64,000 nucleotides of DNA from Pseudorasbora parva. Lineage: Eukaryota > Chordata > Actinopteri > Cypriniformes > Gobionidae. Of the stretch, positions 1 to 64,000 are shown piece after piece (the stretch's first letter is position 1; each line of letters begins with the position of its first letter). The stretch spans positions 25,736,926-25,800,925 of the forward strand of contig NC_090185.1 of the NCBI RefSeq assembly GCF_024679245.1, given 5' to 3'. The notes beneath the pieces are model-generated. The model ran no database searches. It was not told the DNA's origin and saw only the letters and a program-made list of their open reading frames with translations. A program made the position numbers and the translations under genes.

Positions 1-239
1 CTTATTTATAGCAACTTTCAAAAGATCTTTAGCTTCAATTAGGAGACTATTGTAGTGAACAGATTGAATTGATTCAACTCAGAAAGTTTTCTTTTGGGAA
101 AAAATGTGCCGCCTGTACAACAAGAACGATTCAATACATTTAAACCCAGTACACATAAAACAAACACACAAAGAAAAGCTAAAAAATAGTGAGATTATTT
201 TTAAGCAGTACACCGTGTAAATCAGTGCAACAATTTATT

Positions 240-2010
240 TAAAATGTGCATTAAATATGGAAATTTAGGCAAGCATAGTATTTACACATTTTTATTGTGT
301 AAACCATTTTTACAAATTATTTGCACAGAGATTTGCAGTACATGCAGCAATTTATGTAAGAATAATTTCAGAAAAGATTTACACATTTTAAATAACATTC
401 GTTTTTTTAATGTACAATTTAGACAGAAATTTGCATTAAAATGCGACAGTTTATATAAGAACCACCTTTGCTAATGATTTGCACAGAAACTTGCACTAAA
501 TGCAACAATTTATGTAAAAATTGTCTTATGGAAGATTGACACAAATTTTAAATGAAAATAGTTTTTATGAATAGTTTAGACAGAAATTTGCATTAAATGT
601 GGCAATTTAGGAAAGAATAGTTTTTAGTTTTAATTTATGAATTAAATGCGATATTTTTAATACAAGAATGTTTTTTACGAATTATTTTCACAAGTTTGCA
701 GTAAATGCAGCAATTTATGTAAGAGTGTTTTTTTTTTAATAAAAGATTTACACAAATTTTAAATAAAATAGTTTTATGTAGAATTTAGACAAAAATTTGC
801 ATTAAATTAGACCGTTTATATAAGATTGTTTTTGCGCATGATTTGCACAGAAAGTTGCACTAAATGCAGCAATTTATGGAAGAATAATTTTAGGAATTAT
901 TTACACACATTTTAAATGAATATAGTTTTTACAATTTAGACAGAAATTTGCATTACAGGTGGCAATTTAGGCAAGAATAAGTTTAGGAATTATTTACACA
1001 TTTTATTGTATGTGTCAATTTTGTGTGAAAAAATGTTTATGTACAATTAAATACGACAATTTATAGAAAATTTATATATAAGAACCGTTTTTACAAATTA
1101 TTTGCACAGAAATGTGCAGTAAATGCAGCAATTTATGTAAGAATTGTTTCATGTAAGATTTAGACACATTTTTTAATTAAAATTTAGGCAAAGAAGTATT
1201 TACACAAATGACCCTACTTTATATTAGGTGGTCCTAACTACTATTCACTAAAGTTTAAATGAATAATTTGATACAATGCACTTATTGTCTACACACATGT
1301 TTTTACATTGTTCTCACATTTTTAAAATACCTGCATGCAATTACAATCTTAATTAATTTCTGTAGTTACACTGTTGACCCTTCCGTTACACCTAACCCTA
1401 CCCCACACCACCACACCTGTCCCTAACTTCACCCGTATCCATCTCAATATCAGCAAAAGTGTACAGCAACACAAATACATTACAAGTGCTTCAGTGTAAA
1501 TACAAGTGTTTTTCATGTTACTGCCACCTAATACAGAGTGGGACCACACACATTTTTATTGTGTATGACACTTTTGTGTGAAAAATTGATTTGTACTATT
1601 TATAAATTAAATGTGTAACTTTATATATGTGAAATTTTCATTAAATTTGACAATTAATGTGCAAACGTTTTTTCAAAACGATTTGCACTAAATGCAGCAA
1701 TTTATGTAGGAATGGTTTCTTGAAAGATTTACACATTAATCGTCAATGAAAATCGTTTTTACATTCACTTAAGACTGAAATTTGCCTTATATGTGACCAG
1801 TAATACAAGAACAGTTTTACAAACGATTAAATGCAAGTTTCCGTAATGGGTCACGTTTATAAAACTAAAGCACAATAACGAGTCTAAATCATTCATAAAA
1901 GTATTCTTAAGTAAATTGGTGCATTAAAATTCAATGCGGGAATGAATTTATGAACTGTTTTCATAAATTTGTTGTGTACAGTGGTTTTATAATTTGCATT
2001 AAATGTGACC
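240..2010. repeat. Degenerate tandem-like AT-rich repeat (about 60-70 bp subunits)
   Basis: The phrases 'aaatgcagcaatttatgtaag' and 'gaaatttgcattaaatg' (with 'ggcaattta') recur many times. The first occurs near 346, 493, 697, 858, 1117 and 1688 with 1-3 substitutions each. 'agatttacaca' and 'atttagacagaaattt' recur between them in the same order. Spacing is irregular (about 150-260 bp, wider across the MITE insertion), so this looks like an old higher-order repeat that has drifted. I do not recognise the family. Confidence 0.7.
1210..1545. mobile_element. MITE with 'cactttatattaggtgg'-type terminal inverted repeats
   Basis: Ends 1210-1231 and 1524-1545 are inverted repeats (17 of 22 positions match, core 'tattaggtgg'). 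The interior has the T/C-rich 'acacctaaccctacccc' stretch typical of an abundant cyprinid non-autonomous DNA element. It interrupts the surrounding AT-rich repeat array, so it inserted after the array formed. Confidence 0.7.
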
Positions 2011-2889
2011 GTGCGAATACTTCTGGTGTTTCGAGAATCAAGCCCATTATAATTTTTTTAACAATAATTATATTTTTAGTTGGTTTTGTGACTCTACCCC
2101 TGTCTAACAACAGCTAAACTTGTACGCGTAAATGAATTTCCTTGAGCAAGCAAGCATGATCGGGTTGACTTTTGGCGTTCCGTTCCGCGTGAGGCGGCGT
2201 TGACTGACGAGGAAGGACAAGAGCGATGAAGGTTTATGGCGAGGGTAAATGAAGTGTTTCCTCAGGCTGTGTTACTGACCATGCGTGTGAGCATCCAGGC
2301 TCTCGTGACAGCAGCTCACACACCCCCGCACACACACATGTACAAGCACACGGCCATATACGCTGCGAGCTCTGGCCGCACGGCTAATCTGGGAACTTGC
2401 TTACAAGGAAAGGGCATTTCTAAATATGTGCCTAACTGTTGGATGTCAGTCTTTGTTTTAACAGCAACAGCATCGCTATTCTACAGCAAGTTTGAGAGGG
2501 TAAATTGCGCTCTTGTCATAAAAGCTCGTAAAAGCTCAGCGTTATAATCCTGAGGCCTGTTTTGTGGCAAAGCTTTTCTCCAATGGCTTCTTAAAGCCGC
2601 CCGCTCTGAGCAAGGACCTTTGGTTAATTACGAACAGCCAATGTTTGCCATAAATCATCCCCAGAATAATAAGCGTCTGCCACAGCCTAGCTTACCGTCT
2701 CTTAACCTCAGGATCGCTCGTTAAATGTGTGTCAGTCGGATATATTTCTCTTCCGTAGACTGCTGTAGGAATACTTTACGCTGACTGCTTTAAATCATAG
2801 AATCTCTTTTCTTTTGTGCTCGTTCAGTTGTGCCCTTTTCTCGTTTGTTTGTTTTTCATATTAGTCCTTTTTTTCTGTGTTCCTCACAG

Positions 2890-59581
<56,692 letters not shown>

Positions 59582-60300
59582 GAAAATGAAGCAACACTCC
59601 CATCTCGTTTCCTATGTACGCTGTCCTATGATGTCACACCAGCACTTTTGCGTGAATTATTTGCAAAGGTGTTTTGTAGTTAATGTGAATGAACGGTCCT
59701 CTTATTTCTCACATTCGGTGCGAAACGTCAAACGGTATGTTTAACAACTGGTTTAAAGGGATTTATGTCAATATTCATCATCCAGTTTTATTTATTTTAA
59801 GCAGATGATTTGCACTTGTGTAGTTTCAAATCACTGTTTCGATAAATCACTGTGGGTGAGAGACGAACTTCTCTGTGTATTTTACTAAATCGTACAAAAA
59901 TAGTGAATTTAAATAGTGCACAAATCTCAGCTTAATATGATGCCTTAAACAGATTTAATTTGCTTCTACACAGTATTTCCTGACTGTGACACTGTAGCTT
60001 GCTGACTACTAGCACTACCTTTTGCATGCAATGCGTCTTAAAGAGAGATTTATCTAGGCCAGATGGAACAACTGTTTCAGTTTGCTATATTTTTGAGAGA
60101 AAAAATATATATATTTTCAAGACAATTCTCAGGTTTCTGCTTATATCCCAGATGAGACGTATTTTAAGTTTAGCTTAGACAAAAATCCCTTTTTTTTTTA
60201 AAGGACTAATAGCCTTAAAAATGACGTAGTATATTGACCAATACTTTTTTTTTGCGCAAACACAACTGACAAATAAATTTATATTTGAAACCCCTTTTTG
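59582..60300 (+). other. dennd1b: dennd1b 3' UTR (minimum extent)
   Basis: Non-coding sequence directly after the TGA, free of recognised mobile repeats. It contains a candidate AATAAA at 60272-60277 followed by a T/G-containing stretch, so a transcript end near 60295 is plausible. Other AATAAA motifs further down (for example 61850-61855) could serve longer isoforms. The true end cannot be set from sequence alone. Confidence 0.55.
60272..60277 (+). terminator. Candidate polyadenylation signal AATAAA
   Basis: Canonical AATAAA hexamer 691 bases after the dennd1b stop codon, with a T-rich downstream element at 60291-60305. It is the first canonical signal in this flank. Use is inferred, not shown. 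Confidence 0.5.
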
Positions 60301-60474
60301 ATCTCTTATTCAGTACAAAGTTCAGTCTAAGGCCCAAAATGTAGCTCTACACAAGTACGAGAACACGAATCCACAAGTTGTGAAATTTATAACGTAAACA
60401 CAAGTACATGTTGCATTCTCAGTGTTGCCACAAGGGGCGCTGATGCTTTAGCTTAAACTAGGTGTGTCTGAAAT

Positions 60475-61200
60475 CGCGTACTGTCTGAGTAGGCACTAAA
60501 GTACATTTAATGAGAAACAAACTTTGAAACTTTAAAAAAAGTATGTTCTCGTAGGGGTGTAATGATACATCAAGATATCGCGATACAAAAATGTGACTAT
60601 GTATCATTGATTTAAACGTTATTATTAGCAATGAGTTGTTTTATCCAAGGCTCAGCTTACTGTATTTATATAAGGTATAAGGTATAGTTTACCTAAAAAG
60701 TCATCATGTACTTAACCTCATGTCGTTTCGTTTAACTTCCAAACACTATTTCTTTTATGAAACCTGAGAGATTTCTGTCCAGTAAAAAAAGTCAAGTAAA
60801 AAAACAAGTCAAAGTCACAGTAAAAATAACTAATCGAGTGTCTTATCCAAATCCAAGTCTTCTGATGAGACACGATGGTAATAATAATATAAAAAACTCT
60901 TATTTGGCTTAAAATATCGCGATAAGTATCGTATCGATAGTTCAGTATCGCGCTTTGTATTGAATTAACTCAAGTGTATCGTTACATCCCTAATAGTGAG
61001 GTACGAATGAAATCCAAACATTCTACATCCGCCATATTGCTGTCATGTGACTTGCGTCGCTTTACTGCCATTCACAAATCCTCTCCCCTGGCCTCATGGG
61101 AAAGTAAAATGTCCATCAGGTGCCAACTGCTGAATTTTGCCAGAAGTAGTAGGTCATACTATGAATTCGGACATGCTGCTCATCTTGTGTACTTCTTTTA
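60475..61200. mobile_element. Degraded repeat 'gaaatcgcgtactgtctgag', interrupted
   Basis: The left portion (60467-60550) and right portion (60993-61200, 'ggtcatactatgaattcgga') use wording of a fish repeat with 'gcgtact' ends. They are separated by the element at 60552-60992. Boundaries are approximate. Confidence 0.45.
60552..60992. mobile_element. MITE with 18-bp TIRs 'taggggtgtaatgataca'
   Basis: 60552-60569 is inverted at 60975-60992 ('tgtatcgttacatcccta') with two mismatches. The subterminal 'gatatcgcgatac' and 'atcgcgataagtatcg' words pair too. It lies about 250 bp beyond the candidate polyadenylation site. Confidence 0.85.
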
Positions 61201-62267
61201 TATAGCTGGGAAGTATGTCTATTGGGATGGAGGGTGTGAACTACTGTCATTGTGGTTCGAAGAGAATCTTGCTTGACATATGAATGTTAGAAAACAACAG
61301 AACTGCCTGCCAAATTATACCGATTTTAGTTACAGAAATATTTGGCTTGTCCTCTGTTTCCCTCATTTATATCGGCTGTGAACGTCATCTTCAAAGCTGT
61401 ACTGCTACACCAACAGGAAGTGGTCATTAGATCCAGCACTTGTTTCTTTAGTGGCTGATGAATTGTTCAGGCCGTTGAGCAGAATGATTTAGGACACGTG
61501 CCATTCTGTCTGACACTTTAATGACTCACCCCTCCTGCGTAAACTCCTGTGGTAAAGATTTGGCCGTAAAACCATTGGAAGTTTTAGGACCCCTGTCTCA
61601 AATCAAGCTAGGCTTTCAACGTAGCAGTTTAGCTCAAAGCTATATATCCTTCGGACGTCCTGATGAACTATGCAAATCCAAATCAGAGTTATCAAGCAAC
61701 TTGTATTGCCATTTGTTTATTTCTTGAACTTATGAAATCAAAATTAGAATTTTGTGGCTATTAGTCCGTGTCTATTTTTATTCAGTACCTATGACATGCA
61801 GGACATGTAGTTGATGTAACTGTCAAAACTGATGGTACGTAAATTAAAAAATAAATGAAATGAAATGCAAGTAGCATCACCTTAAAATAGCTATTCTTTT
61901 CTATGCTAACATTGCTCAAAGGTATTTCCTGTAAATGGGAAGATCTCATTTACGGGTACAGTTTTTTTTAACAATCTGCAACTGAAGGGAACTTCTGACA
62001 GGAAATGAATCCCCAATCCTCTATTTAAATACAAGGTTGTGCCTTAAATGAGTTCATCTGCTTGACTAGCTGTTCCTATATAGGCAGCTTCCTGCTAACT
62101 CATAAATGGAATCTCATACCTGACACTCTACATAGACAGCAACTCCTTTGGTGAGGTTATAAAGGTGCGGTGACATTAGCAAAATTATGCAGGCGATAGT
62201 TTATTGATGTGTAATATCCCAAAAATCTGTATCTACAAAAAAATGTGTGGAAGCATGCTTTAAGTGT
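61201..62267 (+). other. 3' flank of dennd1b, no recognised gene
   Basis: Non-repetitive, AT-leaning sequence. Could be extended 3' UTR or intergenic. No coding support. Confidence 0.5.
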
Positions 62268-62608
62268 ATTAATGGGAAAGTTCACCCAAAAAGGAGAATT
62301 TTGTCATAATTTACTCACGTTCAAGTTGTTCCAAACCTGTATACATTTCTTTGTTCTGCTGAGCACAAAGGGAGATATTTGGAAGAATGTTTCGTGATCC
62401 AAGCATATCTCGCCTCTCATTGACTACCATAGTAGGAAAAAAATATTATGGTATTCAGCGGCTGCCGAGATCTGCTTGGTTACAAGCATTCTTCCAAATA
62501 TCTTCCTTTGTGTACAGCAGAACAAAGAAATGTATACTGGTTTGGAAAAACTTGAGCGTGAGTAAATGATGACAGAATTTAAATTTTTGGGTGAACTATC
62601 CCTTTAAG
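62268..62608. mobile_element. Angel-like fold-back MITE (about 340 bp)
   Basis: 'ttaatgggaaagttcaccca' at the left and 'tgggtgaactatccctttaa' at the right are inverses. Arms pair almost throughout ('acatttctttgttctgctga' with 'agcagaacaaagaaatgtat'; 'gatatttggaagaatg' with 'cattcttccaaatatc'), leaving a loop of about 75 bases. This copy folds best of those in the window. Confidence 0.9.
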
Positions 62609-62644
62609 TATTGTTCTTTTAACCCTTTCATTTTTCATTTCTTT

Positions 62645-63346
62645 TCATTTCATGATTTACTCACCCTCAAGTCATTCTAGGTGTATATGACATTCTTCTT
62701 TCAGACGAATACAATCGAGTTATGAAAATTACAAAAATGTACTCTTTATAATGGCTGTGAATGGCTGTTTCTGTCCATAAAAGTGTGTATATCCATCATA
62801 TATCTGCTCCACACGGCTCTGGGGGGTTAATAAAGGCCTTCTTTAGATGTGTTTAAGAAAAATATCCATATCCCCTTTACAAACTGTAATCTCTAACATC
62901 CGCTAAACGCCCTACGAGCGTTCACGATAGACTGGCATTCCAGTGTAGGACGCAGGCGTAGTGTAAGTTCCGGTGATGAATGCGGAAGCACAGAGAATAG
63001 AGCGAAACAAAACTTGGTTCTCGTGAGAACTAGCATTTTCTCACCGGAGCGTCCTACGTTACACGCTCTCGCCATTTTTCTCCCGTGAACGCGCATACAG
63101 TGGGATATTTTTCTTACACAAATGTTTAGCTTCAGAAGGCCTTTATTAACCCCCCGGAGGTGTTTTATGGACTTCAAAACAGAAATGGCCATTCACTGCC
63201 ATTATAAAGCTTGGAAGAGCCAGGACATTTTTAATATAACTTGGTTGTATTCGTCTGAAAGAATAACATCATATACACACCTAGTATTAGACTTGAGGGG
63301 GAGTAAATCATGGGCTAATTTTCATATTTGGGTGAACTATCCCTTT
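62645..63346. mobile_element. Angel-like fold-back MITE, subfamily of 6683-7517
   Basis: 'catgatttactcaccctcaa' at 62650 is inverted near 63296 ('gggggagtaaatcatgggct') and the right end is 'gggtgaactatcccttta'. The interior shares 'gctccacacggctc' and 'gttaataaaggc' with the 6683 copy. The left end is slightly truncated. Confidence 0.85.
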
Positions 63347-64000
63347 AAGTATTATTCTTTAACCCTTTAAGGTTATTCTCAATCATGAATGTGTTGAGGT
63401 TTCAGTCTAACTTTTTCCGCCCTCATGTGAAATTCCCAAATGCGTGGATGTTTGTGGAAATGACTGGATTTCGCGCTAAAAAAAATCCAGTTGAACAATG
63501 GGAAATGTGACCGCACCTTGATGCACGTGATGCTGTCTAGGTAGACGGCTCGTTGGGTTTTGGAACAGTTCATATTTATCACAGGTACTTAAGTATTTTT
63601 ATTAGCTCTAAAATATTGGTATTCGAACCAAAAACGGAAATCCTTAGTAGAATGTCAGAAAACGTTATTTTTTTGCCTAATAACTTGTTTATTGGTACAT
63701 GGTTAATGCAAGACCATCAGCCTGTTCGATACCAATCAAGCACACAGGACCTCAGCCGAAGTATCTCAGAAGGGCCATGTGATCAGTCTTAAACATTTGC
63801 TTTCTCTGAATATCTTAATTGTCGTTATTACTTTTGATACTGTGTATTTGAAAAACATGTATGGTTTGGTTTATTGTTGTCGCCCATCCATGTGCTCTGT
63901 ATTATGAATAATGACTTGATATTCGTCTTTGGTAATGACTGAAAATTCAGAATAGCTAGAATTTTGCCTTGTAAAGGTATTTAACCCTTTTCTATATCTA
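63347..64000 (+). other. Window end, no recognised feature
   Basis: AT-rich with short chance frames (for example 63553-63789). Nothing assignable. Confidence 0.5.

Larger units (their letters stand above)
1..2889 (+). other. dennd1b: Intron upstream of the first visible exon
   Basis: No exon is recognised. The first 2 kb is AT-rich and dominated by a decayed repeat (240-2010) with an embedded MITE (1210-1545). From about 2100 to 2889 the sequence is more balanced and non-repetitive. It ends in the T-rich tract and acceptor of the exon at 2890. Confidence 0.7.

Noticed and set aside
60974..61276. 100-codon frame in the 3' flank
   Set aside because: Begins within the TIR of a MITE and continues in repeat sequence.

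Overview
The window looks like genomic DNA from a cyprinid-type bony fish. It has no bacterial gene layout. Instead, small GT-AG exons lie in long AT-rich introns full of microsatellites, palindromic MITEs (the 'ttagttcaccc' Angel-like family and the 'gtgaccctggaccac' family), a decayed Tc1 element and a short non-LTR retrotransposon stub. The species cannot be fixed from sequence alone.

One protein-coding gene on the + strand explains all the coding sequence I can support: dennd1b, the DENN-domain guanine nucleotide exchange factor for Rab35. Sixteen exons join in one uninterrupted frame, with every splice phase matching, from 2890 to the TGA at 59579-59581. Together they give 643 residues. 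The 5' exons (start codon and most of the uDENN module, roughly 120 residues judging by mammalian relatives) lie upstream of base 1. Exons 1-10 finish the tripartite DENN domain. Mini-exons 10-12 make a short basic linker. Exons 13-16 encode the acidic, Ser/Pro-rich tail, whose ends (KHLPPSPR, FVPWE) distinguish DENND1B from DENND1A and DENND1C. A 3' UTR with an AATAAA at 60272 follows.

Layout: 1-2889, intron with a decayed tandem-like AT repeat and a MITE. 2890-7684, exons 1-3. 7685-13667, unique sequence plus a MITE nested in a MITE. 13668-17400, exons 4-6. 17401-28733, the largest intron, with possible conserved non-coding islands, nested fold-back elements and a 192-bp tandem duplication. 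28734-34287, exons 7-8 around a fold-back transposon carrying 51 copies of a 38-bp unit, itself hit by a TTAA-flanked MITE. 39469-45992, exons 9-12 with Tc1 and LINE remnants. 49257-49343, exon 13. 49344-57524, intron with an unexplained antisense ORF of 277 codons. 57525-59581, exons 14-16. 59582-64000, 3' UTR and MITE-rich flank.

The most interesting single observation is that the acceptor of exon 15 has no polypyrimidine tract. A perfect (TG)50 run ends five bases before the exon, an arrangement known from CFTR exon 9 to weaken splicing through UG-binding proteins. No new enzyme system, CRISPR array, tRNA or rRNA was seen.
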